Position numbers and translations under genes: made by a program. This document shows positions 1 to 10,065 of a stretch of 64,000 bases of DNA, one piece after another. Numbering within the stretch: the stretch's first letter is position 1; the number at the start of each line of letters is the position of its first letter. This DNA comes from G047528255 sp047528255 (GTDB taxonomy: Bacteria > Bacteroidota > Bacteroidia > Flavobacteriales > Blattabacteriaceae), in NCBI GenBank assembly GCA_047528255.1, contig CP180024.1:1426001-1490000 (forward strand), given 5' to 3'. Below the pieces are notes generated by a model. It was given only the letters and a program-made list of their open reading frames with translations, did no database searches and was not told the DNA's origin.

Positions 1-878
1 GACACGTTGTCTGGAACTTGATAACCTTTGTTTGCATATACTTCTCTGGGTTTATATTCTAGTTTTCTTATTAATGGCTTTAGCCTATACAATCATGCTC
101 ATTGGCTGCTACGCTATGTAGCAGCTAGTATCATTCCATTTTTACCCCCCTATGTTCTTTTTGTATCCGTAGTAGAGTTTACCTGATTTTTTAAGCCATT
201 TTCCTTGAGTGTCTACTCCTGATTGAGTCTCTTTTTTTACCCTTGCTTTTCTTTGACTGATTTGCTTTTTCCCCTCTTCCTTCCGATCCTCCACTACGTA
301 GGTAGGAATCCTCCCTTTGGAGCAAGTGGTACTCAATGTAATACGGGTATCTACTATCACTCTTGTTTTAACTATTGCCTGATTCTTTTCTAATTCCTTA
401 TTCATTTTTTTCAGTAAGCGCTCATATGCCTTTTTGGCTACTATTTCATTGCGAAATCTGCATAGAATCGTATGATTTGGGATTTGATTTTCCAATCGAA
501 AACCACAAAAGGCATACATCTCAAGGATTCTTTCACAAATTCTTCTTTCCCTACCTCACTGAGATCATACCAGTGACTCAAAAGCATTATATTAAATAAC
601 GATATTCCACTGTAAGCAGGTTGACCTTTTATCCCCTGACTTTTTTGATCTATTTTTCTTATTTCTTTTTCCATTCACTTCCCGGTGTATCAAGGTATTT
701 AACCTTTTGAAAAACTCACTCCTTCTGCTAAAACGTTCCATATATAGTTCACTAAAGTTTATTTGTGAGGTGCTTATGAGCATAGAGCCGAATTTTTTTT
801 ATTTTATACTCCATAAGTATACGAAGCAATATATTGATTTACAGATATTTTAACCTCCTTATCCTATGCAATGTTTTC
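1..878 (-). mobile_element. IS5-like element copy 1 (truncated by window edge)
   Basis: Minus-strand copy that enters from the left edge, so the transposase C-terminus and right end lie outside. Its left inverted repeat ends at 878 (read outward ...GCAATGTTTTC). Translated fragments cover the middle of an IS5-group transposase, with the first DDE Asp in a VIVDTRI motif, but they are spread over several frames. It abuts copy 2 directly, with no unique DNA between. Confidence 0.9.
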
Positions 879-1660
879 GGAATTAGAAAATCATCAGGAG
901 TAGTTAAAACAGGAGTGATAGTAGATGCTAGTATTGCAGTGAGTCTTTTTGCTCCTAATGAAGATTCTACTTACGTAGTGTAGGATCCGGAAGGAAGGAG
1001 GGGACAAATCAGTCAAAGAAAAGCAAGGGCAAAAAAAGAGACTCAATCAGGAGTAGACACTCAAGGAAAATAGCTCAAGAAATCAGGTAAACTTTACTAC
1101 GGATACAAGAAGTACATAGGGGGGGATAAAAATGGAATGATACTAGCTGTACATAGTGTAGCAGCAATGAGCATGATAGTAGAGGGCTAAATCCATTAAT
1201 AATCAAACTAGGATATAGCCGATAGAAATATATGCATACAAAGATTATGAAGTGCTAGCCACCTGTCTTACTTTCATAGTCGAGGCATCAAAGATTGTAT
1301 ACAAAAAAAGCCCTATAGGAACCGTTTCTTAAGTAGGGATAGCTATATTATTCAACAAATTAGTGAGTAAACCCCGATGGGTAGTAGAACGTCCTTTTGA
1401 CATTATAAAGCGTTCGTTTAGACTCAGTAAAGTCTCGTTACAAAGGATTAGCTCGTGTGTATGTCCAGCATCTTATGGAGGCTATGGCTCATAATTTGTA
1501 TCGTGCTCCTGGCCTTATTACGCGCTGTTCATAAAAATAGATATAATTAATTTATAATCAATAGTTTTAGAATATAATGTGAAAGACTAAATCTTTATCT
1601 TCTCTACCCCCCCCCATCTATGGTTTGAATAAACGTAATCCGCTTTAAAACAATGGGTTC
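879..1660 (+). mobile_element. IS5-like element copy 2 (3' two-thirds only)
   Basis: Starts abruptly at an internal IS position (GGAATTAG, about base 480 of a full copy) and runs to the right inverted repeat at 1660. The transposase region is broken by stops and indels. The 5-base GGAAT at the junction matches the sequence next to copy 29/30 at 53935-53939, so it looks like the right half of a nested insertion. A C9 homopolymer lies at 1607-1615. Confidence 0.9.
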
Positions 1661-1760
1661 AATAGGTATCTAGAGTTTTATGATGAGGATCAATTTTTTT
1701 AACCTTTATTAAGACTTTATATAAATAGTAAGATGTTTTTTAAGGATCTTGCAAAATACT

Positions 1761-1768
1761 TAAATTTG
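1761..1768 (+). promoter_or_regulatory. Possible -7 box upstream of aconitase
   Basis: TAAATTTG fits the Bacteroidota -7 consensus TAnnTTTG and lies 40 bases before the aconitase start, in the only unique DNA (1661-1808) between copy 2 and the gene. The -33 region is only T-rich (about 1736-1741), not a clear TTG. Nothing else is recognisable in this stretch. Confidence 0.35.
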
Positions 1769-1808
1769 AGTTGCTTTAATCCGATTCAATCAGGAATATA
1801 TAAGAGCT

Positions 1809-4079
1809 ATGATATTTGATTTAGACATCATCCGAAATCTTTATGCTTGTATGGGGCAACGTATAGTCTGGGCGCGAAAAGCAGTAGGCAGATCTCTTAC
1901 TTATAGTGAAAAAGTCCTCTATTCCCATTTGTTTGATGGAGAGCCTACCGAAGTTTATGAGCGAGGTGTCTCTTACGGTGATTTCAAGCCGGATCGTGTT
2001 GCCATGCAAGACGTCACTGCGCAAATGACTTTATTGCAATTCATGCAGACAGGCAAACAGACCACTGCCGTGCCCACCACCATCCACTGTGACCATTTAG
2101 TTCAAGCTAAGGTAGGCGCTGATAAAGACTTGCAAGAGGCTTTGAATAATAACAGCGAAGTGTTCGGATTTTTAAAATCGGTGGCCAACAAATACGCAAT
2201 CGGATTTTGGCCCCCCGGTTCGGGGATTATTCATCAAGTCGTTTTGGAAAATTATGCCTTTCCTGGGGGGATAATGATCGGAACGGATTCACACACGCCC
2301 AATGCCGGAGGGTTGGGTATGATTGCCATCGGTGTGGGCGGAGCTGATGCAGTAGACGTGATGGTCGGCATGCCCTGGGAATTGAAATTCCCTAAATTGA
2401 TTGGTATTCGATTGATCGGGAAATTAAGTGGCTGGGTTTCGCCCAAAGATGTTATCTTGAAGGTAGCGGGCATTCTCACGGTGAAGGGGGGAACAGGAGC
2501 TATGATCGAGTATTTCGGAGAAAGTGCTCAATCGCTTTCAGCCACGGGAAAAGCCACCATTTGTAATATGGGGGCTGAAATAGGAGCCACGACCTCCATA
2601 TTCGGATATGATAGCAGATCGGAAGCTTATTTGAGAAGCACGAACCGCGCTGAAGTAGCTGATTTGGCGAATGCCGTAAAAGAACACCTTACCGGTGATC
2701 CTGAAGTTTATGCCGATCCTGAAAAATATTTCGATCAAGTCATCACCATCGATTTATCCGACTTAGAACCTTACGTTAACGGTCCGTTTACTCCGGATTT
2801 GGCATGGCCTATTTCCAAGTTTGCCCAGGCGGTCAAAGACAACAATTGGCCTGAAAAGATCGAAGTTGGTCTTATCGGGTCTTGTACGAATTCTTCCTAT
2901 GAAGATATTACACGTGCAGCCTCTTTAGCCAAGCAGGCGGTTAGCAAAGAATTGGAAGTTCGGTCGGAATTCACTATCACGCCGGGCTCTGAACAGGTGC
3001 GTTACACCATAGAGCGTGACGGTTACCTACAAGCTTTTGTAGATATAGGCGGTGTGGTCTTTTCCAATTCCTGTGGGCCTTGTATCGGTCAATGGGAGCG
3101 TCATACTAATGATCCTACTCGTAGGAATTCCATCATTACTTCTTTCAATCGCAATTTTGCAAAACGAAATGACGGAAATCCCAATACTCATGCCTTCGTC
3201 GCCTCGCCCGAAATCGTTACGGCTTTGACTCTAGCAGGCAGATTAACTTTTAATCCTCTTACCGATCATTTAATCAATAAAAAAGGTGAGCAAGTCAAAT
3301 TTGACGAACCTGAAGGTCTCGAATTACCCACACAAGGCTTTGCTGTGGAAGATTCCGGATACCAACCTCCATCTAAAGATGGAAGAGATGTAGTAATCAA
3401 GATCGACCCTAAATCGCAACGGTTGCAGTTGTTGGATCCTTTCTCGGCATGGGACGGCAAAAATCTTTCAGGAGTCAGACTGTTGATTAAGGCGAAAGGA
3501 AAATGTACTACGGATCACATTTCGATAGCAGGTTCTTGGTTGAAGTACCGCGGGCATTTGGATAATATTTCCAATAATTTGCTCATTGGAGCTGTAAATG
3601 CTTTCAATGGAAATACCAACGAGATAAAAAATTTGCTTACCGGAGTTTATGGAGGGGTTCCTGATACTGCAAGGGCTTACAAGGCGGCCGGTATCCCTAC
3701 CGTAGTCGTGGGCGATCATAATTATGGAGAGGGGTCTTCACGTGAACACGCTGCTATGGAGCCTCGTTATCTGGGCGTTTGTGTGGTGTTAGTGCGTTCC
3801 TTCGCTCGTATACATGAGACCAATTTGAAAAAGCAAGGTATACTTGCTTTGACTTTTTTCGACGAAATGGATTATGAAAAGATCCATGAAGGAGATGTTT
3901 TCAATTTGATCGATTTGGAAAAACTTGCTCCTGGGAAGCCTATTACTCTTGAGCTTGTTCATAACGATGGAGGTCGTGATATTGTAAAGACCTTACATAC
4001 TTACAATGAAAATCAGATCGAATGGTTTAAAGCTGGATCTGCCTTGAATCTCATTAAGTTGAAGCAAAATAGGAGATAA
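1809..4079 (+). CDS. acnA: Aconitate hydratase (mitochondrial-type aconitase)
   Basis: Catalyses citrate to isocitrate via cis-aconitate in the TCA cycle or in glutamate synthesis. At 756 residues it has the usual length of the mitochondrial/Bacteroidota form. The three [4Fe-4S] ligands are visible: C359 in GSCTNSS, and C422 and C425 in SCGPC. The N-terminal TDSHTPNAGG block and the swivel-domain GDHNYGEGSSREHAA substrate loop are intact. The start chosen gives the family N-terminus (MIFDLDIIRNLY). In many Bacteroidota isocitrate dehydrogenase and citrate synthase genes are adjacent; here the gene is alone, followed by a probable terminator and then IS copy 3, so any former operon has been split or lost. 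It looks fully functional. Confidence 0.97.
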   Translation: MIFDLDIIRNLYACMGQRIVWARKAVGRSLTYSEKVLYSHLFDGEPTEVYERGVSYGDFKPDRVAMQDVTAQMTLLQFMQTGKQTTAVPTTIHCDHLVQAKVGADKDLQEALNNNSEVFGFLKSVANKYAIGFWPPGSGIIHQVVLENYAFPGGIMIGTDSHTPNAGGLGMIAIGVGGADAVDVMVGMPWELKFPKLIGIRLIGKLSGWVSPKDVILKVAGILTVKGGTGAMIEYFGESAQSLSATGKATICNMGAEIGATTSIFGYDSRSEAYLRSTNRAEVADLANAVKEHLTGDPEVYADPEKYFDQVITIDLSDLEPYVNGPFTPDLAWPISKFAQAVKDNNWPEKIEVGLIGSCTNSSYEDITRAASLAKQAVSKELEVRSEFTITPGSEQVRYTIERDGYLQAFVDIGGVVFSNSCGPCIGQWERHTNDPTRRNSIITSFNRNFAKRNDGNPNTHAFVASPEIVTALTLAGRLTFNPLTDHLINKKGEQVKFDEPEGLELPTQGFAVEDSGYQPPSKDGRDVVIKIDPKSQRLQLLDPFSAWDGKNLSGVRLLIKAKGKCTTDHISIAGSWLKYRGHLDNISNNLLIGAVNAFNGNTNEIKNLLTGVYGGVPDTARAYKAAGIPTVVVGDHNYGEGSSREHAAMEPRYLGVCVVLVRSFARIHETNLKKQGILALTFFDEMDYEKIHEGDVFNLIDLEKLAPGKPITLELVHNDGGRDIVKTLHTYNENQIEWFKAGSALNLIKLKQNRR

Positions 4080-4105
4080 TCTGATATTCTTGCAAAGAGA
4101 TTTAT

Positions 4106-4126
4106 TTGTTCCGGAACAATTTTTTT
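4106..4126 (+). terminator. Rho-independent terminator after aconitase
   Basis: The perfect palindrome TTGTTCCGGAACAA (4106-4119) is followed directly by T7, 27 bases after the aconitase stop. The last T's touch the right end of IS copy 3. Confidence 0.5.
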
Positions 4127-5396
4127 GATATCATTTTTTAAGGTGAATTGAGTTTATTGAGCCTCATAGATAGGCTTCGTTGAAGAATATGGATATTTAG
4201 CCTTTTATATTGTATTCTAAAATTATTAATTTTAAGTTGATTAATAATATTTATTTTTATAAATAGCATCATGATCCTTCCAAGGGAAGGATACAAATTA
4301 TGCGCCATAGCCGCTATAAGATGCTGGGCGTACACACGAGCTAATCTTTTGTAACGATGCCTCTTCCCTGATCCAAACCAACGCTTTAACTGCAAAAAGT
4401 GCGTTCTACTACCCATCGGGGTAGTTACTCATTAATTCGTTGAATTATATAAGTATCCATACTTAATGGAAGGTTTCTATAGGTTTTCTTCTGCATATGG
4501 TATTTGATGTCTCGACTATGAAAGTAAGTCTTGTTGGCTAGCTTTTGGTAATCTTTGTCTGCATATACTTCTCTGGGTTTTGTATCCTAGTTTGCTTATT
4601 AATGGATTTAACCCTCTATTATCATGTTCATTGGCTGCTACGCTATGTACTGCTAGTATCATTCCATTTTTATTTCACCTCTATGTGCTTCTTGTATCCG
4701 TAGTAGAGTTTACCTGATTTCTTGAGCCATTTTCCTTGAGTCTCTACTCCTGATTGAGTCTTTTTTTGCCCTTGATTTTCTTTGACTGATTTGCTTTTGG
4801 CCCTCCTTCCGATCTTACCACTACGTAAGACAGGAGCTCCATTGGGAGCAATGGAGCTCACTGTAATAGTGGTATCTACTATCACTCTTGTTTTAACTAT
4901 AGCCTGATGCTTTCATAATTCTTTATTGATCTCTTTTCAGTAAGAGCTCATATGCCTTTTTGGCTACTATTTCATTGCGAAATCTGCATAGGGCCGTATG
5001 ATCTAGGATCTGATCTTCCAATCGAAAACCACAAAAGCGCATGCAGTCTATGGAATCTTTTACTAATTCTTCCGTTCCTACATCACTGAGATCATACCAG
5101 TGATTCAAAATCATTATTTTAAATAACCATATTACTACCGTATGTCGGTTTGCCTTTTATTCCCTGGCCTTTTTGATATATTTTTTCTTATTTCTTTCTC
5201 CATCTTTTCCCAGTCGATCTGGTGTTTAACCTTTTGAAAAACTAACTATGTTCTGCTAGAACGTTCCATACATAGTTCACTAAAGGTTATTTGCTCGGTG
5301 CTTCTGAGCATAAATCCTAATTTTTTATTCCAAAATACACGAAACAATATATTCATTTACAAATATTTTAACCTTCTTCTCTCATGCAACGTTCTC
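4127..5396 (-). mobile_element. IS5-like element copy 3 (both ends present)
   Basis: Full-length minus-strand copy of 1,270 bases with both imperfect inverted repeats. Transposase fragments include VIVDTTI (first Asp) and the C-terminal block, but in separate frames with frameshifts, so no functional transposase is made. The flanking 5-mers (TTTTT and AAAAG) do not match, so this is not a simple undisturbed insertion. It separates aconitase from the infB operon. Confidence 0.93.
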
Positions 5397-5431
5397 AAAA
5401 AGAGATCTTTTCGAGCCTCTTGGTTTGAAAA

Positions 5432-5440
5432 GGGGGGGGG
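5432..5440. repeat. G9 homopolymer after infB copy 1
   Basis: Nine G's lie between the infB stop and IS copy 3. The homologous position near infB copy 2 (about 29549-29553) has no such run, so the tract grew after the duplication. Confidence 0.8.
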
Positions 5441-5458
5441 TATAGAGGAAAAATTTGT

Positions 5459-8230
5459 TTACAATGTCCTGTTCACTGTTACTTCTTCGTAAGCTTCGAT
5501 CAAATCTCCGATTTGTATATCGTTGTAGTTTTTGAGGCCCAGTCCGCATTCATATCCCTTAGATACTTCTTTGGTGTCGTCTTTAAAGCGTTTTAAAGAG
5601 CCTAGTTCTCCATCATGTATGACAATACCTTCACGGATCAGTCTCACTTTGGAGTGACGAGTCAGTTTACCATCGGTTACCATACACCCGGCGATGGTTC
5701 CTATTTTGTTGACTTTGAATATTTCTCGTACTTCGGAGCCACCAAGCATTTGTTCACGTATTTCAGGAGAGAGTAACCCTTCCATAGCTTCTTTCACATC
5801 GTTGATGGCGTCGTATATGATGGAATAGGTGCGTATTTCGATGTCTTCTTTTTCTGCGATATTTTTGGCATTATTGGAAGGGCGTACGTTGAATCCTATG
5901 ATGATACCGTCGGATGCTCCAGCTAAAAGTACATCGGATTCGGTGATTTGTCCGACTCCTTTGTGGATGATATTGACCATGATGGATTCTGTAGAAAGTT
6001 TTTGTAACGCATCCAAGAGGGCTTCTACCGATCCATCTACATCTCCTTTGATAATTATTTTGAGTTCTTGGAAATCGCCTAAAGCGATGCGTCTTCCGAT
6101 CTCATCAAGTGTAAGGTGTTTTTGTGCTCGGATGTTTTGTTCTCTTTGGAGTTGCCCTCTACGGGAGGCGAGCTGTTTGGCTTCTTTTTCCTCTGTGAAG
6201 ACTTTGAATTTGTCTCCTGCTGTTGGAGCTCCGTTCAATCCGAGTATGGTGACGGGTTTTGACGGCCCGGCTTCGGTGATGTTTTTTCCGCGCTCGTCCA
6301 GCATAGCTTTTACTTTACCGTGGTGACTTCCAGCCAATACGTAGTCTCCAGTTTTGAGCGTTCCTCCTTGTACGAGCATGGTTGTGACATAGCCTCGTCC
6401 TTTGTCTAGACTGGCTTCTATGACGACGCCTAAGGCTGATTTTTCGGGGTTGGCTTTGAGGTCCAGCATCTCGGTTTCCAGGAGGATTTTTTCGAGTAGT
6501 TTATTTACTCCGATTCCTGTCTTGGTTGATATTTCTTGGGATTGGTATTTTCCTCCCCATTCTTCTACTAGGAGGTTCATTCCGGCGAGTTGTTCACGAA
6601 TTTTATCTGGCTGGGCCGTGGGTTTGTCTATTTTATTTATTGCGAATATCATCGGAACGCCGGCTACTTGGGCGTGGCTGATAGCTTCTTTGGTTTGGGG
6701 CATGATTTGATCATCTGCTGCGATAACGATAATGGCGATGTCGGTTATTTGTGCGCCGCGCGCGCGCATGGCTGTAAAAGCTTCATGCCCTGGGGTATCC
6801 AAAAAGGTAATGTGTTGGGATTTGTCGAGGGTTACGCTATAGGCGCCTATGTGTTGCGTGATACCTCCGGCTTCTCCAGCAATAACATTAGCGTTTCTTA
6901 TGTAGTCCAATAGAGATGTTTTTCCATGATCTACGTGTCCCATGATGGTGACTACAGGAGGGTGTGGTTTGAGATTTTCCTCGGAGTCTTGTTCTTCTTG
7001 AACGGCTTCTTGTAGGTCTATTCCTACAAATTCTACGTTATAACCGAACTCATCTGCCACTAGAGTGATGGTTTCCGCATCGAGACGTTGGTTCATTGTA
7101 GCCATGATCCCGAGAGACATACAGTTCAGAATCACTCTGTTTCCGGTTATTTGCATCATGGCTGCCAATTCATTTACGGTAGTAAATTCAGTAATTTTCA
7201 GCGTTTTCCTTTGTTCTTGGTTGATATCGTTTTGTAGGGCTGTTTTTTCTCTTCTGGATTGACGTTTTTCTCTTTTGGCTTTTGCAGTTTTAGATTTTAC
7301 TCCTTTTGAGGTGAGTTTTTCGAGAGTTGCTTTGATTTGTTTCTCGATTTGTTCGTCTGTAAGTGTCGCTCCGTAAGCGGTTTCTTTGTTTTTTTGACGG
7401 GTTGTTTTGAATCCGGAGGGTTTTTGATCGGTCTTTTTTGAGCCGGAAGCAGGGCTCGAAGAGGGAAAAATGGTTTTTGCTTTTTCGATTGTTATTTCTT
7501 TTTTGATGCGTTTGCGCTTTTTCTTTTGATCTTCAAGGGAAGGGTTAGATTTTTTTCTTTCGAATTTAGATAGATCTACTTTATCTCCCGTGAGTATCAG
7601 CCCACCGATCTTTTGGTATTGGGTTTGGATGTGTTGTGGTTTTTTTTCTTCTTGTTCGGCCTCCTCATCTTGATTTTGTGTGAGAGTTTCGACAGGGGGA
7701 AGAGGAGAAGGGGTTTCTTCTTTTGTTGAGACTATGGATTGTTCTTCTTCCGGATTTTTTTTTATTTCAGGTTGCTCTTGTACGGGAGGAGTGACGATAG
7801 TGCTCTTCTCTTCCGATTCAGGTGATTTAGCGGAGGAAGCTTTCTTTTTCTGTATTTTTTTGAACGCGAGTGCTTGGAGGTCTGTTTTTTCGAGGGTTTT
7901 GGGTCCGGACATTTCGACTTCGTTTGCTGCTTTAGTTCTAATAATTTCGGAAGCAGGTGGGGGGGCTTGCTCTTTGTTTTTGGATCGTAATAGTTCTTCC
8001 AAGATTTTCTCTTTTTCTTTCTTTTTTTGTAGAGAAGCTTTTTCAGATGCGTCACGTACTTCTTTATCTGATTTGAATTCTTTGATCAGGAGTTGATGTA
8101 CAGTTTCGTCTATCCTGACGTTAGGACTGGTATCTATTTTGATACCTTGATTATATAAGAAGTCTACTACTCTTTGTAAAGAGATGTTGTACTTCGTTAG
8201 TACTGTCTTTAATCTGATCTTATCAGCCAT
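5459..8230 (-). CDS. infB: Translation initiation factor IF-2, copy 1
   Basis: GTPase that places initiator tRNA on the 30S subunit and promotes 50S joining. 923 residues, in the range for Bacteroidota IF-2. It has an N-terminal IF2_N helical domain, a long Lys/Glu/Pro-rich linker (about residues 85-350), then the G domain: G1 GHVDHGKT at 431-438, DTPGHEAF, NKID, and a G5 loop reading STKTG where copy 2 keeps the usual SAKTG. Domains II-IV follow, with the conserved LQREQ/QKHLTLDEI and GDVDGSVEALLDAL blocks. It is the last gene of a rimP-nusA-infB operon, 99 bases after nusA. A second intact IF-2 gene lies at 29581-32343. Confidence 0.97.
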   Translation of the reverse strand: MADKIRLKTVLTKYNISLQRVVDFLYNQGIKIDTSPNVRIDETVHQLLIKEFKSDKEVRDASEKASLQKKKEKEKILEELLRSKNKEQAPPPASEIIRTKAANEVEMSGPKTLEKTDLQALAFKKIQKKKASSAKSPESEEKSTIVTPPVQEQPEIKKNPEEEQSIVSTKEETPSPLPPVETLTQNQDEEAEQEEKKPQHIQTQYQKIGGLILTGDKVDLSKFERKKSNPSLEDQKKKRKRIKKEITIEKAKTIFPSSSPASGSKKTDQKPSGFKTTRQKNKETAYGATLTDEQIEKQIKATLEKLTSKGVKSKTAKAKREKRQSRREKTALQNDINQEQRKTLKITEFTTVNELAAMMQITGNRVILNCMSLGIMATMNQRLDAETITLVADEFGYNVEFVGIDLQEAVQEEQDSEENLKPHPPVVTIMGHVDHGKTSLLDYIRNANVIAGEAGGITQHIGAYSVTLDKSQHITFLDTPGHEAFTAMRARGAQITDIAIIVIAADDQIMPQTKEAISHAQVAGVPMIFAINKIDKPTAQPDKIREQLAGMNLLVEEWGGKYQSQEISTKTGIGVNKLLEKILLETEMLDLKANPEKSALGVVIEASLDKGRGYVTTMLVQGGTLKTGDYVLAGSHHGKVKAMLDERGKNITEAGPSKPVTILGLNGAPTAGDKFKVFTEEKEAKQLASRRGQLQREQNIRAQKHLTLDEIGRRIALGDFQELKIIIKGDVDGSVEALLDALQKLSTESIMVNIIHKGVGQITESDVLLAGASDGIIIGFNVRPSNNAKNIAEKEDIEIRTYSIIYDAINDVKEAMEGLLSPEIREQMLGGSEVREIFKVNKIGTIAGCMVTDGKLTRHSKVRLIREGIVIHDGELGSLKRFKDDTKEVSKGYECGLGLKNYNDIQIGDLIEAYEEVTVNRTL

Positions 8231-8329
8231 AGAAGGTTGTTCTGTTTATGATAGGGCTGTTAAAACATACAAAAGTAGGGGATTAAAGCTTTACTCGGAA
8301 AAAATAAGACGGGATAATCCTGTTTAATC

Positions 8330-9565
8330 TCACTCTTCGAACTCTTCTTTTAATATATTGAATACTCGTTGTATGGTTTTTTCTTCGATTTCCGTTCGTC
8401 TTGCGAGGTCTTCTACATCGCAGTCCAATATTGATCTAGCTGTGTCGAGTCCTATCTTATGGAGAGCTTCAATCACATGTAGTTCTATTTCGTCCGAGAA
8501 TTCCGTGAGTTCTACGTCGTCATCGTATGGAGAATCTCTGAAAATGTTGATTTTGTATCCGGTGAGTTGGCTGGCCAGACGAATGTTTTGTCCGCCGCGT
8601 CCGATTGTTTTTGATATTTCTTCGGGTTTGACGTATACGGCAGCGGATTTGTTTTCCTCGTTGATTTGTATCATGGAGACTTTGGCGGGACTCAATGCTC
8701 GGGTGATGTAGAGTTGGGTATTAGCGGTGTAATTGATCACATCAATGTTCTCGTTTTTCAACTCTCTTACGATGGGGTGTATTCGTGATCCTTTCATTCC
8801 CACGCAGGCGCCTACGGGGTCTATGCGGTCATCGTAGGATTCTACGGCTATTTTGGCTTTTTCTCCGGGTATTCGAGCTACTTTTTTTATTGTGATCAGC
8901 TTGTCTGCTACTTCCGGTATTTCCAGTTCAAAAAGTTTTTCCAAGAATTTCGGATCGCTTCTTGAGAGTATGGCTATGGGCTTTCCGTCTTTCCAATCGA
9001 CTTTTTTCACCAGGGCGAATATGGAGTCTCCTTTCCGGAAGAAATCGTTTGGAATTTGTTCTTGTTTGGGAAGGATCATTTCGTTTTGTTCTTCATCTTT
9101 CATAATGATCTGCCTGAGTAGGATATGGTATATTTCTACGTGGATGACTTCTCCTAATTTGTCTTTAAATTTTTTGTATATATTGGTGTTGTCGTATTCG
9201 CTGACTCTGGAAACCAGGTTTTGTCTGAGTGAGAGGACGGCTCTTCTACCGAGGTCTTCGAGCGCTACTTTTTCGCTGACTTCTTCGCCTATTTCAAAGT
9301 CGGGTTCTATTTTTTTGGAGGCTGAAAGGCTTATTTGTGTGTTGTCATCTTCTACCGCGTCGTCTTCTACGACGATGCGGTTTCTCCAGATTTCCAGGTC
9401 GCCTTGGTCAGGATTAACGATGATGTCATAGTTATCTGAAGATCCGTATTTCTTCCGCAATACGCCACGTATGGATTCCTCTAATATAGCCATCAGGCTC
9501 ATTCGGTCTATATTTTTTTCGTTCTTGAAGTCCGTAAAGGAGTTAATTAACGCTAGATGATCCAT
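8330..9565 (-). CDS. nusA: Transcription termination/antitermination factor NusA
   Basis: RNA polymerase-binding factor controlling pausing, termination and antitermination. 411 residues, typical for Bacteroidota, which lack the long C-terminal repeats of E. coli NusA. In order: N-terminal RNAP-binding domain, S1 domain (about 130-200), KH1 with GACVGMKGSRI, KH2 with IGRGGQNIRLASQLTG, and a short acidic helix-hairpin C-terminus. It lies between rimP (150-base gap) and infB (99-base gap). The paralogous copy at 32446-33682 is a pseudogene, so this is the only working nusA in the window. Confidence 0.96.
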   Translation of the reverse strand: MDHLALINSFTDFKNEKNIDRMSLMAILEESIRGVLRKKYGSSDNYDIIVNPDQGDLEIWRNRIVVEDDAVEDDNTQISLSASKKIEPDFEIGEEVSEKVALEDLGRRAVLSLRQNLVSRVSEYDNTNIYKKFKDKLGEVIHVEIYHILLRQIIMKDEEQNEMILPKQEQIPNDFFRKGDSIFALVKKVDWKDGKPIAILSRSDPKFLEKLFELEIPEVADKLITIKKVARIPGEKAKIAVESYDDRIDPVGACVGMKGSRIHPIVRELKNENIDVINYTANTQLYITRALSPAKVSMIQINEENKSAAVYVKPEEISKTIGRGGQNIRLASQLTGYKINIFRDSPYDDDVELTEFSDEIELHVIEALHKIGLDTARSILDCDVEDLARRTEIEEKTIQRVFNILKEEFEE

Positions 9566-9715
9566 GATTGATGATTTTGGCTTAAAACTTGATCTGTATT
9601 TTGTCTTGTGTTATCTGCTGCGTAAGCAGTTATTTATTAGATTGGTTATTTCTTTTCCCATTTTTCTTGGAGTTTGGGTATGCGTTCACTTCACTCGAGG
9701 GTAATTTCTTTTTCG

Positions 9716-10048
9716 TTAACTTCTTTTATAAAGACTTGATAGCAGGTCACCTTCTTTGGTAATAATATCGAGTGTTTTTCCACAGTTTTTCGAATATTTT
9801 TTGGCGAATTTTAGGGAATCGTCTAGTTCTTTTGAGGATACTTCTAGGGTATAATCTTCCGTATCGTGATTCAGATGATAATTTAAATACCGGTTGATGT
9901 TACAGCAATCTTCTAAAGAGAAGCTTCGATCTCCGTCCAAATGAATGCAGATGTTATTTTTTGCCATGATGGTCAGGTTGATAAAAAACAGTTCGGGATA
10001 TGCTTCTAACCATGCTTTTAATTTAGCTTCTATCTTTTGCTTATCCAT
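9716..10048 (-). CDS. rimP: Ribosome maturation factor RimP, C-terminally truncated
   Basis: RimP assists 30S maturation. The ATG at 10048 is preferred (family start MDKQ..) over the upstream GTG. The N-terminal alpha/beta domain is well preserved (LDGDRSFSLEDCCNINRYLN, DYTLEVSS). The protein stops at 110 residues, while relatives have about 150. Just past this stop, the next frame encodes VNEKEITLE, then a TGA, then SERIPKLQEK, which resembles the missing Sm-like C-terminal domain. A frameshift and a nonsense change therefore appear to have removed it. Either the short form suffices or the gene is decaying. It is first in the rimP-nusA-infB operon. Confidence 0.8.
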   Translation of the reverse strand: MDKQKIEAKLKAWLEAYPELFFINLTIMAKNNICIHLDGDRSFSLEDCCNINRYLNYHLNHDTEDYTLEVSSKELDDSLKFAKKYSKNCGKTLDIITKEGDLLSSLYKRS

Positions 10049-10065
10049 CACGTCAACACAAAAAT

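Noticed and set aside
5829..8096. Plus-strand open frames opposite infB copy 1 (and the matching ones at 29951-32209)
   Set aside because: Serine- and phenylalanine-rich translations antisense to a strongly conserved gene; they recur in the duplicate only because the gene is duplicated.
9566..9715. Additional small gene between nusA and rimP
   Set aside because: The readable codons are the displaced C-terminus of RimP, not a separate gene.
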